Positions 35,661-44,696 are shown, numbered from the stretch's first letter. The stretch is DNA of 64,000 nt from Sphingopyxis sp. (GCF_016704835.1 NZ_JADIZJ010000001.1:124001-188000); one strand, 5' to 3'. Made by a program: numbers and translations. The notes: generated by a model from the letters alone, not told the origin.

Positions 35661-35791
35661 ATTCCCTGCATCGCGTCTTAGGGAAATATACAATCACAGG
35701 CTAGGGAATCAGCCGTTCCTAATGCCCACAGCTGACTGAATCTGGGGATGGATTGCGAAATTCCCTGCAAATACCCTGCAATGCAGGGAAT
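35661..35791. repeat. Cluster of ATTCCCTGCA repeats
   Basis: ATTCCCTGCA occurs at 35661-35670 (within 3 bases of the start of the minus-strand gene) and at 35760-35769. Its core CCCTGCA occurs again at 35774-35780, and the inverted form TGCAGGGAAT at 35782-35791. The last two make a 15-bp palindrome with one central base. Placement upstream of the minus-strand hypothetical gene suits an operator for a repressor, or binding sites of a mobile-element protein. Confidence 0.5.
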
Positions 35792-36305
35792 TCCGGTGCG
35801 AGACCCGTCCGGTGCAGACTGCGTCGCGCACCACGCGGTCCCAGCCAGAATGCGGGTTCCGCTACCTGTAGTGAAAGCCCAAGGCTAACCGCCTTGTTAC
35901 CGCGACTTGCGAGACGTTGCCGTCACGCCGTGCTCGGCCCGGAGTCTCAACCTACGGCCTTCGTGGCTCTCCAATGCAGATCGCGCTATTGAAGTTTGCC
36001 CCTCCCCCCGTGGGAGGCCAGCCGATGAACGGCGGTTAGAGCCGGCACCAACGAGACGGCGGCGCTTCTACCGCTTGAGGCGTGGCCGTTCCGACGAGAG
36101 TTGTACAACGCATCGGCACGGCAATGCGAGGGTGTTGCGCATGTTAAGAATGGTGTATCCTTCCGCCGTCGGTGTGCATTGACGCGGATGGAACGGCGAA
36201 TTCGCGCGGTGGAGACAGCGACTATTGCGACAGACTTGAACCGATCTCTACCACCGCATTTGGGCGGCGCGAACGCGGAAGAGTCTGGCTAGGAAGCGCT
36301 TCGGC
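35792..36305. other. Gene-free stretch upstream of fixL
   Basis: No convincing coding sequence in 514 bases. A GGTGCG (35795-35800) pairs with CGCACC (35827-35832), but the segment is too short for a tRNA. A CCTCCC/GGGAGG hairpin lies at 36001-36017. No anaerobox of the TTGAT-N4-ATCAA form was found before fixL. Confidence 0.4.
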
Positions 36306-37853
36306 ATGCCGAATGATGATCGTCCTGCGCCGCGCGGTGCCGTCGGCGCGGAAATCGTGGCCGAGGAACTCAGCCTGTTGTTCGATGGCGTGCAAGGCCA
36401 TGCCATCTGCCTGCTCGATGCGACGGGCAAGGTCTCCACCTGGAACCAGGGTGCGCACCGGCTGATCGGCTGGTCGGAAAAAGACGCGGTCGGAAGCGAC
36501 ACCGCGATTTTCTACCCTTCGGACGCCGTCGATGCCGGTAAACCCGCCGAACATCTCGCGGAGGCCGCTCGGCGTGGCAGGTTGGAAGCCGAAGAATGGC
36601 TGGTCCGCCGGGACGGGTCGGACTTTCTGGCTCAAATCTCGATTACCGCCCTTCACCGTGACGACGGCGCTCTGCGCGGATTCGCTACGGTGGTGTCGGA
36701 CATCACCAGCCGCCGCGCGACCGAGGATGCGCTGCGGGCGCAGGAAAGCCATTTGCGCTCGATCCTGTCTACGGTCCCCGACGCGATGGTCGTCATCGAC
36801 GACCAGGGCAAGATCCTGTCGTTCAGCGCCGCGGCCGAGCGCTTGTTCGGCTACAGTGAAGCGGAGTTGCTCGGCGCCAACGTTAGCGCCCTCATGCCCT
36901 CGCCCGACCGCGATCGCCACGATGGTTATATCGAGCGCTATCTCGCGACGGGCGAGAAGCGGATCATTGGCATCGGACGCGTCGTCTTCGCACAGCGCAA
37001 GGATGGCTCGACCTTTCCGATGGAACTTTCGATCGGCGAGGCGACTGGCGAGGTGCATCCGCTATTCACCGGCTTCATTCGCGACCTCACCGAACGCCAG
37101 AATACCGAGGCACGGCTCGAAGCGTTGCAGTCCGAGCTCATCCACGTCTCGCGGGTCAGCGCGATGGGAACAATGGCGTCGACGCTTGCCCACGAGCTGA
37201 ACCAGCCGCTCACCGCTGTCGCCAATTATGTCGAGGCGATCCGCGACATGTTCGCGAAGCCCGAACCCTACGATCATCCGATGATCCGCGAGGCGCTTGA
37301 CGATACCGCCAAGGAGGCGCTGCGCGCCGGGCATATCGTGCGCCGACTGCGCGATTTCGTCGCGCGCGGAGAGGTCGAAAAGACGATCGAGAAATTGCCG
37401 GCTCTCATCAACGAGGCAGCGGTGCTGGGATTGATGGGGGCACGCGAAAAAGGGGTCGAACCCCGCTTCGACCTCGATCCTTATGCGTCGCCAGTTCTCG
37501 TCGACAAGGTGCAGATCCAGCAGGTGCTGATCAATCTCATCCGCAACGCGGTCGAGGCCATGTCGGCAAGCCGGGAGCGCCGCTTGACCGTGTCGAGCCA
37601 GCCCGACCAGCCCGGTTATGTCCGCGTGATCGTCGCCGATACCGGTCCCGGTGTGGCTCCGGAGGTCGCCGAACAACTCTTCACCGCCTTCGTCAGCACC
37701 AAAACCGAAGGCATGGGGTTAGGGCTGTCGATCTGCCGGACGATCGTCGAAGCGCATGGTGGACGCATCTGGATGGAGGCGGGCGCCGATGGCGGCTCTG
37801 AATTCCACTTCACCCTGGTGAGCGCGAATGCGGGGGACCGGGATGCCGGATAG
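36306..37853 (+). CDS. fixL: FixL-type oxygen-sensing PAS-heme histidine kinase
   Basis: A 515-residue cytoplasmic sensor kinase with two PAS domains (about 20-135 and 145-262), a HisKA domain and an HATPase. The second PAS keeps the heme-FixL signature: His205 in RDRHDGYIERYL (heme iron ligand), Arg211 and Arg225 in GEKRIIGIGR, at the same spacing (20 residues between His and the last Arg) as His200 and Arg220 of Bradyrhizobium FixL. The phospho-acceptor His296 lies in LAHELNQPL; ATP-binding boxes are NLIRNAVEA, DTGPGV and GLGLSI. There are no membrane segments. It overlaps fixJ by 11 bases. Low oxygen should activate phosphotransfer to FixJ. Confidence 0.93.
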   Translation: MPNDDRPAPRGAVGAEIVAEELSLLFDGVQGHAICLLDATGKVSTWNQGAHRLIGWSEKDAVGSDTAIFYPSDAVDAGKPAEHLAEAARRGRLEAEEWLVRRDGSDFLAQISITALHRDDGALRGFATVVSDITSRRATEDALRAQESHLRSILSTVPDAMVVIDDQGKILSFSAAAERLFGYSEAELLGANVSALMPSPDRDRHDGYIERYLATGEKRIIGIGRVVFAQRKDGSTFPMELSIGEATGEVHPLFTGFIRDLTERQNTEARLEALQSELIHVSRVSAMGTMASTLAHELNQPLTAVANYVEAIRDMFAKPEPYDHPMIREALDDTAKEALRAGHIVRRLRDFVARGEVEKTIEKLPALINEAAVLGLMGAREKGVEPRFDLDPYASPVLVDKVQIQQVLINLIRNAVEAMSASRERRLTVSSQPDQPGYVRVIVADTGPGVAPEVAEQLFTAFVSTKTEGMGLGLSICRTIVEAHGGRIWMEAGADGGSEFHFTLVSANAGDRDAG

Positions 37854-38457
37854 AAAACTGGTCCACATCGTCGATGACGAGGACGCCATCCGGCGCTCGG
37901 CGAGCTTCATGCTCAAGACGTCGGGATATGCGGTCGAAACCTGGGCGACCGGCGTCGCCTTCCTGAAGGAAGTCCGGCACATCGAAGCGGGCTGCGTCCT
38001 GCTCGACGTGCGCATGCCCGACATGGACGGGCTCGAAGTACAGCAGGCCTTGCTCGAGCGCGGCGTCACCATGCCGGTAATCGTCCTGACTGGCCATGCC
38101 GACGTCTCGATTGCGGTGCGAGCGATGAAGGCGGGTGCAGTCGATTTCCTTGAGAAACCGTTCGAGAAAGCGGTGCTCATCGCGGCAATTGAAACGGCGT
38201 TCGACCGCCTGGAGAAAGCCGACGGGGCAGCGGCGCGCACCGCCGAGGCCAATGTCGTGCTCGGTGTGCTGACGCCGCGCGAGCGCGAGGTGCTCGACGG
38301 GCTCGCGCAAGGCCTGCCGAACAAGACGATCGCCTATGATCTCGGCATCTCGCCGCGAACGGTCGAGGTGCACCGCGCCAATCTGATGGCAAAGCTCGAA
38401 GTGCGCAGCCTCTCGGATGCCCTCCGACTTGCTTTCGCTGCCGGGCTGGGAGCCTGA
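37843..38457 (+). CDS. fixJ: FixJ-type response regulator
   Basis: A 204-residue two-domain regulator. The receiver has HIVDDEDAIRRS, phosphorylated Asp55 in VLLDVRMPDMDG, and the Thr/Lys pair in VLTGHAD and FLEKPFE. The LuxR-type HTH is LTPREREVLDGLAQGLPNKT with GISPRTVEVHRANLMAKL. I chose the ATG at 37843 with GGGGGA before it; it overlaps the end of fixL, indicating translational coupling. By analogy with rhizobia it activates fixK/fnr-type genes when FixL signals low oxygen; the FNR gene at 43952 is the likely target. Confidence 0.93.
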   Translation: MPDRKLVHIVDDEDAIRRSASFMLKTSGYAVETWATGVAFLKEVRHIEAGCVLLDVRMPDMDGLEVQQALLERGVTMPVIVLTGHADVSIAVRAMKAGAVDFLEKPFEKAVLIAAIETAFDRLEKADGAAARTAEANVVLGVLTPREREVLDGLAQGLPNKTIAYDLGISPRTVEVHRANLMAKLEVRSLSDALRLAFAAGLGA

Positions 38458-38470
38458 ATATAGGGACCAA

Positions 38471-38477
38471 TACGTAG
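38471..38477. promoter_or_regulatory. TACGTAG, possible FixJ site
   Basis: ATACGTAG differs in one base from the GTAMGTAG core reported for FixJ sites in Sinorhizobium. It lies 57 bases before the HTH-only FixJ-like gene. Similar TACGTA cores occur before the FNR gene and the gene at 49615. The match is short, so this is tentative. Confidence 0.35.
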
Positions 38478-38533
38478 CGCGGCGCAGCGTTTCTCGATCT
38501 AAGAGCGGCTATGGCTCGAAAACCTGCCCGCAT

Positions 38534-38779
38534 ATGAAAAGCCCGTCACGCCCGAAACCGTCGATCGGCGACCTGACCGATCGCGAACGCGAGGTGGTTG
38601 CGGGTCTCATCCGGGGGCTGACCAACAAGCAGATCGGTCAGGAACTCGGTATCAGTCACCGCACCGTGGAAATCCATCGTGCGCGCGCGATGCGAAAACT
38701 GGGCGCGCCGACGCTCGCCGCGCTACTCGCGTTCGTACTTCCGCAGCGCGGCAAGCTCGAAACCCATCGACCCGCCTGA
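38534..38779 (+). CDS. LuxR/FixJ-type HTH protein without receiver domain
   Basis: An 81-residue protein made of little more than a GerE/LuxR DNA-binding domain: LTDREREVVAGLIRGLTNKQ followed by ELGISHRTVEIHRARAMRKL. It closely resembles the C-terminal half of the FixJ encoded 77 bases upstream. There is no receiver, so it cannot be controlled by phosphorylation in the usual way; it might bind FixJ sites constitutively or compete with FixJ. The ATG at 38534 lacks a strong ribosome-binding site, and a longer frame starts at 38417 inside fixJ. The ORF has a normal stop. Confidence 0.75.
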   Translation: MKSPSRPKPSIGDLTDREREVVAGLIRGLTNKQIGQELGISHRTVEIHRARAMRKLGAPTLAALLAFVLPQRGKLETHRPA

Positions 38780-38820
38780 CAGTCTTCTGATTGTGGGATT
38801 GTCCGGTCTGTCCGTAAGGG

Positions 38821-39776
38821 TCAGCTTGCTTGAGCTACCGTAAATCCGAGGAACAGCAGCGAGGCACCCGTCATGACCGCCGTTGCCGCCCAGCCCGCCC
38901 AATGCTGGGCCCGCGAAATGGTCAACCGACCCATGGCGCGCCTGTTGCGTGCAATCAGCATCATCACGATCATCAGCGGTGCGGCCAGTACGCCATTGAC
39001 AACGGCGGCCCAATAGAGCGCCCGCGCGGGGTCTATTCCAACCGCATTGAGCGAGGCTCCTGCCAATGTGGTCGCGGCGATTGTGCCGTAGAACAGTCTT
39101 GCCGACAGCGGCTTTGCATCGAGACTTCCCGCAAGCCCCGCCATCTCGGTCACGGCATAGGCAGCCGAGCCGGCCAGCACGGGTACAGCGAGAAGGCCCG
39201 TATCGTCGTGCCGAGGATGGCGACGAAGGCTGTGGCATAGGCGGCGCTAAAGCGGATATCGGGAACAAGCATCGACCTGAGCGCCGTTCCCCAAGGAACA
39301 TGCGCGACGAACAGCACGGCGACGTAGGTAAAAAGGCTGAGCGTCGACCATTTGAGGATCGCCGCATAGCGCGGATAGCTCAGCCCAACTTCAAGGACGA
39401 TACATAGGATGCCGAACAGCAAGGTATAGAATCCACTGCTTCCGCCCGCGAGCAGCGCTAGCGCAGCACCCATGGCACTGAGGTCGGCGCCAAGATTGAT
39501 GATGTTGGCGGCAAGGAGCAGCGAGACCACCATCCATAAAAGCGGGCGCGGATAATGGCGGCGCAGATTTCGGGCGATCCCGGCGCCAGTCACACGACCG
39601 ATTTCAGCGGCTATTTGCTGGATCGCCACCATAAGCGGGAAGCTGAGAACAAATGTCCAGGAAAGCCCGTATCCGAAGGCGGCGCCGATCTGGCTATGCG
39701 TGCCGATCCCACTCGGATCGTCGTCGGCCGCCCCGGTGACGAGCCCGGGCCCAAGCGCACGTAGGAATGAGCGCAT
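38821..39776 (-). pseudogene. Nramp-family metal transporter with an internal deletion
   Basis: The N-terminal part (from ATG 39776) reads LGPGLVTGAADDDPSGIGTH, the TM1 metal-site region of a divalent cation transporter of the Nramp superfamily, and continues through several membrane helices to FVAILGTTI. The next frame then picks up GLLAVPVLAGSAAYAVTEMAG and runs to the stop at 38821. In family members these two motifs are separated by roughly 80-90 residues (TM6-TM7), so a segment appears deleted near 39195, leaving a frameshift and a total of about 318 codons instead of more than 400. The gene is non-functional as read. Confidence 0.8.
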
Positions 39777-40094
39777 GCGACCGTTTTCGCTGGCGGAGGC
39801 GCGATAGGCAAAATCGTCCTTGATGATCAGCAACCTTTCTCGTTGGTGGTCTGAAACGGTTAGTCGCGGCGTCTTGCTGCCCACATGCGGAAAACTACTT
39901 ATCCGCGTCGCTGCCAATTGCGTGCCAAGCGGCATCGGCATAGCGTGGGGACGACCGAAGTTGCTGGCTGCACGAGGCCAGGCAAGTGCAGGGCGTTTCG
40001 GGACCGTGCGGTTGCAACAGCGGCCGATCCTCAACTGCGCAGCATGCGATCGGCGGCGGTGCGGAGCCTGCCATCTCGCCGGCGCCAGCATCGT
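39777..40094. other. Gap between Nramp remnant and DUF4010 gene
   Basis: About 318 bases with no convincing gene; the ORF extending from the Nramp frame to 40091 has no family similarity. TTGATGATCAGCAA at 39817-39830 resembles an FNR box but matches only part of the second half. Confidence 0.35.
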
Positions 40095-41385
40095 TTACCG
40101 GAGCAAAAACGGGACCATTGCCAATCCAGCAACGACGCTCGCCAAGAGCGGGAGCGAGGCGACCCAGCCGCGACGCGACCGCAAGAGCATGGGCGGGATC
40201 GCGGCTTTCAGCAGGTTGTTCGCCAAAACAGGCGCGGCTACCACCAACCCGGCCGTCCGCTCGTCGAATACGCCAGCAGGCAGGCCCCCGATCGTGATGA
40301 TCGCCGCATCGACATCGGCGATCCCCGAGATGGCCAAAATGATCGCCAGGCCGGACTCGCCGATCCTTGTCATCAACCAGCGTGCGAGCAGCGCCATGAC
40401 CATAACCAATCCGGTCAGGACGAGCGCCGGCCCGAAATTTAGCGGATTGCGCACCGTCACGGCGCTCGCCGGGACCGCAGGTGCGCGCCGTGCGGTCAGC
40501 AGCCCCCAGACCGCGGCGGCAATGCTGACCAGCGCTGCAGGGGCTATCACGAGCGCCAGGGACGCAAGCGCGACCGGAGCGATCAGCGCGACGAGAAGGA
40601 TGACACGCACCAGCATCACCGCCGACGCGATAGCAATGCCGGCAACCAGCGTCGCCGCGTTTTCGTCATTGTCGCGCAGGCGCGTCGCCAGCCGTCGTAA
40701 CTGCCGTCGAGGACACCATCGCGCCGGTGGCGGCCATTGCCAGCGTGCCTGGCGTCGCGCCGAGACGTTTGCTCGCGATATAGCCCGCGAAGGAAAAGCC
40801 TGAAACGAACACCACAACAAGCCAGAGCTGACGCGGATTCCAGGCCTCATAAGGTCCAAGATGACGATCGGGCAGCAGCGGAAGAATGACGAGCGCGATC
40901 AGTGCGAAGCGCGCGATCGCGCTTACTTCGGATTCAGTAAGGCCTTCGACCCAGCGATGAAGCTGCGGTCGCAGCGTCAGGAGGAGCGTGGTGCCGACGG
41001 CGACGATTGCGGCGATTTGTCCCTCGCCCCGCGTCGCAAGAAGGCCGCAGACGAGCGCGATGAGTGCGGCCAGGCCCGCCGTGCCGCTGACACTGCCGTT
41101 TCGTCGCCCGGTCCGTGCATATCCGAAAAGGACGAGTAGCGCGGCGACGGCGAATACGATCATTGCCGCTGTACGATCGGTCGATCCCAATACTCCGGCG
41201 AGGCCTCCCGCGAGTCCCAGAAGGCCAAAGGTCCGGATGCCGGCAAAGCGGCTGCCGTCGACTTGGTGACGAAGCGTCCAGCCGCGCTGGATGCCGATCA
41301 GCAGGCCCAGCCCGAGCGACATGCCCAGCCCGGCAAGGACGGGCCATTGATCCGGCTTGAAGAAATTCGTCCCGAGCTCGGACAC
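40095..41385 (-). pseudogene. MgtC/DUF4010 family membrane protein, frameshifted
   Basis: A polytopic membrane protein of about 430 residues. The N-terminal half (MSELGTNFF, LGMSLGLGLLIGIQRGW, GIRTFGLLGLAGGL) fits the MgtC-like domain and the second half fits DUF4010. The frame breaks near 40672 after SSTAVTT; removing one base gives TTLATRLRDNDENAATLVAG, matching the expected STAVT.LA.R pattern, and the rest runs to a stop at 40095. Proteins of this type have been linked to magnesium or other ion stress, but the role is not established. It lies downstream of the DksA-like gene on the same strand. Confidence 0.8.
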
Positions 41386-41451
41386 ACACGCCTCCTGACG
41401 CTGTAGCGAGCCGCCGAGCCGGCCGTGGACGCCCCGATGGGGCCCGATTCG

Positions 41452-41784
41452 TCAGCCGTCGGCGTCGTGCGCGCAATTGATGCAGCGGGTAGCATTAGGC
41501 AGGGCATCGAGCCGCGCTTCGGCGATAACCTCGCCGCAGGCCACGCATTGACCATAGGTGCCAGCGTCGAGCCGGGCGAGGGCCTGCCTGATGTGCGCGA
41601 TATCCTCGATCGCGGCGCGTTCGATGCCGTCGAGCGCTTCATCGTCCTCGCGTGCCACCGCCTGTTCGGACAAATCGTCATCGAGCGGTTCGCGCTGCGC
41701 CTCCTCGATCCGTTCGACGCGCGCGCCGAGCGCGGCGAGGCGCGCTTCAAGTCTGTCCCGCACGGCGTCGGTTCCAGGCATCAT
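41452..41784 (-). CDS. TraR/DksA-family zinc-finger protein
   Basis: A 110-residue DksA/TraR-type protein. A helical coiled-coil N-terminal part (about 1-75, including LEARLAALGARVERIEEAQ) is followed by the C4 zinc finger CVACGE...CINCA near residues 81-104. The coiled coil is shorter than in E. coli DksA, so it is closer to TraR or YbiI types. These proteins enter the secondary channel of RNA polymerase and adjust the stringent response. Its ATG overlaps the upstream DUF465 stop by 4 bases, so the two are co-translated. Confidence 0.88.
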   Translation of the reverse strand: MMPGTDAVRDRLEARLAALGARVERIEEAQREPLDDDLSEQAVAREDDEALDGIERAAIEDIAHIRQALARLDAGTYGQCVACGEVIAEARLDALPNATRCINCAHDADG

Positions 41785-42029
41785 TTGCCCTTCCGTTCGG
41801 CGATCATGGCGGCGACATGGTCGAGCAGGTCGAGCCGCTGCTTCTTGAGGTCTTCGAGCCGCTCGTCCGAGGCGGCTTCGAGGCCGCTTTCGATCCTGGT
41901 GATCTCGCGCGACAAAAGGTGATGACGCTCGGCGAGGCCGCGAAAGGGCCCGCTTTCGACCTTGAGCGCATGCAGGTGCAACGCATCCCCTGGAAACAGG
42001 GCGTGGAGATCGTGGCCGACTTCGCTCAT
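41781..42029 (-). CDS. DUF465 (YdcH-like) small coiled-coil protein
   Basis: An 82-residue protein. LKVESGPFRGLAERHHLLSR followed by EITRIESGLEAASDERLEDL and LKKQRLDLLDHVAAMIAERK is the two-helix coiled-coil pattern of DUF465. Function is unknown. ATG at 42029 has GAGGAAAT about 5 bases before it. It overlaps the TraR/DksA-like gene by 4 bases (ATGA) and lies 113 bases after the MBL gene, probably as part of the same transcript. Confidence 0.82.
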   Translation of the reverse strand: MSEVGHDLHALFPGDALHLHALKVESGPFRGLAERHHLLSREITRIESGLEAASDERLEDLKKQRLDLLDHVAAMIAERKGK

Positions 42030-42142
42030 TATATTTCCTCTTCGATCTGCGCGGCGAGAAATGCCGCTCACGACGGCGTCGAGCGCCCGGCGTGCCCCCT
42101 GTGATGCGGCGAAACCGAGGCCCCGTCGCTACGCAATTCCCC

Positions 42143-43750
42143 TTAAGGGCGAGGATTGGTTCGCCCCTGTCGGGCTGAGCGTACCTGCTGATACCGCACG
42201 AGCACCTCGCGCATTGCCGTGACCGCTTTCGCGCGTGTGGCAGCGTCTTCGATCTGGGCCAGTTCGGCTTTCAGGTTGGTCGCGAAGTCGGCGTAGCTAT
42301 TCTGCCAGTCGCGCCCGATCGCCGCCTGTAGCGCCGGGTCGCCGGTCTTGGTCCGCTTTGCCGGCTTCCCGGCAGAAAGACGATAGGTTTCCCCCATCGC
42401 GGGGGTGACGATCGTCGCAGCATATTCGCGCGATTGCGTCAGGTGCCGCAGCGCTTCGATTGCAGGTCCTTCGCCGTGCGACAAAAAGAGGCTGCCGGCG
42501 ATCGGTTGGCGCGCGTCGAGCCAGGCGAGCAGGTCGTCTTGGTCGGCGTGCGCGGAATAGCTGTCAATGCGGCAGATCTGCGCACGCACGGCAATGTCCT
42601 CGCCCGAGAGGCGCACGCGCGTCGCTCCATCGACGATGATGCGTCCGAGCGACCCCTCGGCCTGATAGCCGACAAAGAGGATCGTCGATTCCCGCCGGGC
42701 GAGATTATGCTTGAGATGATGGCGGATACGCCCACCTTCGCACATGCCCGAGGCAGCAAGGATGATCGCTCCCGACACGCTGTTGAGGCGGATAGAGGCG
42801 TTCACATCTTCGACGAAGTGAAAGGCCGGATGGTCGAAGACCGCGCCGTTGAGGTCTTCGAGGGCTTCGGCATATTTGGCAAAGACGCTGGTCGCGCGGT
42901 TCGCCAGTGGGGAATCGATGAAGATGGGCGCAGCGGCCATTTGCTTGGCGTCGATGAGCGCGGCGAGGTCGAGCAGCAGTTCCTGAGTCCGTTCGAGTGC
43001 GAAGACGGGAATCACGAGATTGCCGCCGCGAGCAAGCGCCGCTTTAACTTCGGCGCCCAGCAGACGCCGCCTTTCCTCGATCGTCAGGTGATCGCGCTTG
43101 CGGTCGCCATAGGTGGCCTCGCAGACGACATGATCAAAGCTTGCCGGGCTCTGCGGGTCGGGATGGAAAGCCTTGTTCTCGGGACCAAGGTCGCCCGAGC
43201 ACAGAAGATGGACGCCCGCGATCTCCAGTTCGACCGAAGCAGAACCCAGAATATGTCCCGCATTCCAGAGCCGGGCGCGAAACCCTGGAACCGGTTCGAA
43301 CCATTGTTCGAGATCGACGGCCTTGCTCTGTCGCCAGGCCGCAAGGCCGTTTTGCTCGGTGTAAAGCGGTTCGAAAGGCGGCTGACCGGCCCGATCGCGG
43401 CGGCGGTTGCGCCGCGCAGCATCGCTTTCCTGAATGCGTCCGCCATCGGCGAGCATAAATTCGAGCAGATCGGATGTCGGCGCGGTGCACCAGATATCGC
43501 CGTCGAACCCATCGGCGACGAGCCGCGGCAGCAGGCCGCTGTGGTCGATATGGGCGTGCGTGAGAATAATGGCGTCGACATCGTTTGCTGAAAAGGCGAA
43601 CGGGCTGCGATTGAGCGCTTCCAGCGTGCGCGACCCCTGGAAAAGTCCGCAATCGACAAGCAGGCGCTTGCCGTCATGGCAATATTCCATGCACGATCCG
43701 GTGACCGTGTTGGCGGCGCCATGAAATGTCACCGAAAGATCGTCGCTCAT
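42143..43750 (-). CDS. MBL-fold RNA-processing exonuclease-like protein (beta-CASP)
   Basis: A 535-residue metallo-beta-lactamase/beta-CASP protein. Metal site HAHIDHSG (His65, His67, Asp69, His70), then NAGHILGSASVELEI and SGDLGP. The beta-CASP and closing motifs are FVGYQAEGSLGRIIVDGA, SYSAHADQDDLL and the final SHGE; the ILAASGMCEGGRIRHHLK segment is typical. Homologues act as RNases of the CPSF73 type. ATG at 43750 has GAGG about 6 bases before it; a longer frame reaches 44329 across the divergent fnr gene and is not real. It is divergent from fnr with a 201-base shared promoter region, so it is a likely member of the oxygen-responsive regulon. Confidence 0.9.
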   Translation of the reverse strand: MSDDLSVTFHGAANTVTGSCMEYCHDGKRLLVDCGLFQGSRTLEALNRSPFAFSANDVDAIILTHAHIDHSGLLPRLVADGFDGDIWCTAPTSDLLEFMLADGGRIQESDAARRNRRRDRAGQPPFEPLYTEQNGLAAWRQSKAVDLEQWFEPVPGFRARLWNAGHILGSASVELEIAGVHLLCSGDLGPENKAFHPDPQSPASFDHVVCEATYGDRKRDHLTIEERRRLLGAEVKAALARGGNLVIPVFALERTQELLLDLAALIDAKQMAAAPIFIDSPLANRATSVFAKYAEALEDLNGAVFDHPAFHFVEDVNASIRLNSVSGAIILAASGMCEGGRIRHHLKHNLARRESTILFVGYQAEGSLGRIIVDGATRVRLSGEDIAVRAQICRIDSYSAHADQDDLLAWLDARQPIAGSLFLSHGEGPAIEALRHLTQSREYAATIVTPAMGETYRLSAGKPAKRTKTGDPALQAAIGRDWQNSYADFATNLKAELAQIEDAATRAKAVTAMREVLVRYQQVRSARQGRTNPRP

Positions 43751-43951
43751 ACTGCCTCGCACCGCTGCGCCGCGACATTTCGGCGCGGACATGGACCCTC
43801 GGGAATGACCTTCCCGCGTCGCCAGCATGGGCCGGCGGACCGCTATTCCTAATACGTACTGTTCCTGACTCACGCGGTCGCCGGACTCGCATAGAAGGCA
43901 AGGCATGAACCACGTGCCCGCCAGTATCCCGTCCCGTCGCGGCTCCCCATC
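43751..43951. promoter_or_regulatory. Shared promoter region of MBL-RNase and fnr genes, with TACGTA site
   Basis: A 201-base divergent gap. TACGTA at 43853-43858, within CTAATACGTACTGTTCC, resembles the core of rhizobial FixJ sites. It lies 94 bases before the fnr start, a position suitable for activation. No FNR box was seen, so autoregulation by FNR is not supported. The site assignment is by resemblance only. Confidence 0.4.
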
Positions 43952-44641
43952 GTGAGCGACTGTTCGTCCTGCCCAGTGCGCGGCCGCGCCATATGCGCGA
44001 GCCTGGACGCCGGGGAACTGGCCGAACTCGGCCGGATGGGACGCCGGCAGCGCGTGAAGGCAGGGCACACGTTGTTGTGGGAAGGCGATGACGTTCCGTT
44101 GGTGGCAAATGTGCTGAAAGGCGTGCTTAAACTCGTCGTCGCCGCCGCCGACGGGCGCGAGCAGATCGTCGGGATCGTCTTCCACTCCGACTTCATTGGC
44201 CGGCCATTCGGCAAGGAAAGCCCCTACCGCGTCACCGCGATGACCGATGCCGAGGTCTGCATCTACAATCGCAACAGCTTCGACGCCTTCGCCGGAGCGC
44301 ATCCGCATCTCCAGCAAAAGCTTCTGCAACGAACGCTCGATGAGCTCGACCGGGCGCGCTACTGGATGATGTTGCTCGGCCGCAAATCGGCTGGCGAGAA
44401 GGTAGCGTCCTTCCTGCTGGAAATGTCCGAACGCCTGTCAGGCCACCGCGGCGTCATCGGGCGCGAGGCGGGCTTTGAACTGCCGTTCGGGCGCCAGCAG
44501 ATCGCCGACATATTGGGGCTGACGGTCGAAACGACATGCCGGCAATTGACGCGGATGCGGGCTGCCGGGCTGCTCGACCTGCCCTCGCGTCGCGAAGTGG
44601 TGATCCGTGATCAACGCGCGATGGAGTTGGCGGCAGGATGA
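43952..44641 (+). CDS. fnr: FNR/FnrL-type oxygen-responsive regulator
   Basis: A 229-residue Crp/Fnr-family protein with an N-terminal Cys cluster, Cys4, Cys7 and Cys15 (CX2CX7C), plus Cys103 in DAEVCIYN: the four ligands expected for an oxygen-labile 4Fe-4S cluster. The beta roll (LLWEGDDVPLVANVLKGVLK, IVGIVFHSDFIGRPFG) is followed by the HTH FGRQQIADILGLTVETTCRQ, in which the Glu and Arg that read TTGAT-type sites are kept. It should activate genes when oxygen is scarce. The upstream TACGTA suggests control by the FixLJ pair encoded 6 kb away. It is followed by an L,D-transpeptidase gene. Confidence 0.92.
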   Translation: MSDCSSCPVRGRAICASLDAGELAELGRMGRRQRVKAGHTLLWEGDDVPLVANVLKGVLKLVVAAADGREQIVGIVFHSDFIGRPFGKESPYRVTAMTDAEVCIYNRNSFDAFAGAHPHLQQKLLQRTLDELDRARYWMMLLGRKSAGEKVASFLLEMSERLSGHRGVIGREAGFELPFGRQQIADILGLTVETTCRQLTRMRAAGLLDLPSRREVVIRDQRAMELAAG

Positions 44642-44696
44642 TGGCACTTTGCCCCGAAAGGCTGCTGCATGCTGGCCTTGGCGACGTACAGACATG

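Noticed and set aside
35795..35832. Possible tRNA-like stem GGTGCG/CGCACC
   Set aside because: The enclosed segment is only 38 bases and lacks anticodon and T arms.
36222..37058. 278-codon minus-strand ORF opposite fixL
   Set aside because: It lies wholly opposite conserved PAS domains of FixL and has no motif of its own.
39817..39830. Possible FNR box TTGATGATCAGCAA
   Set aside because: The second half does not match ATCAA (AGCAA), and the gene downstream is broken.
43751..44329. Upstream extension of the MBL gene
   Set aside because: It runs opposite the fnr gene; the conserved start MSDDLSVTFHGA with GAGG before it lies at 43750.
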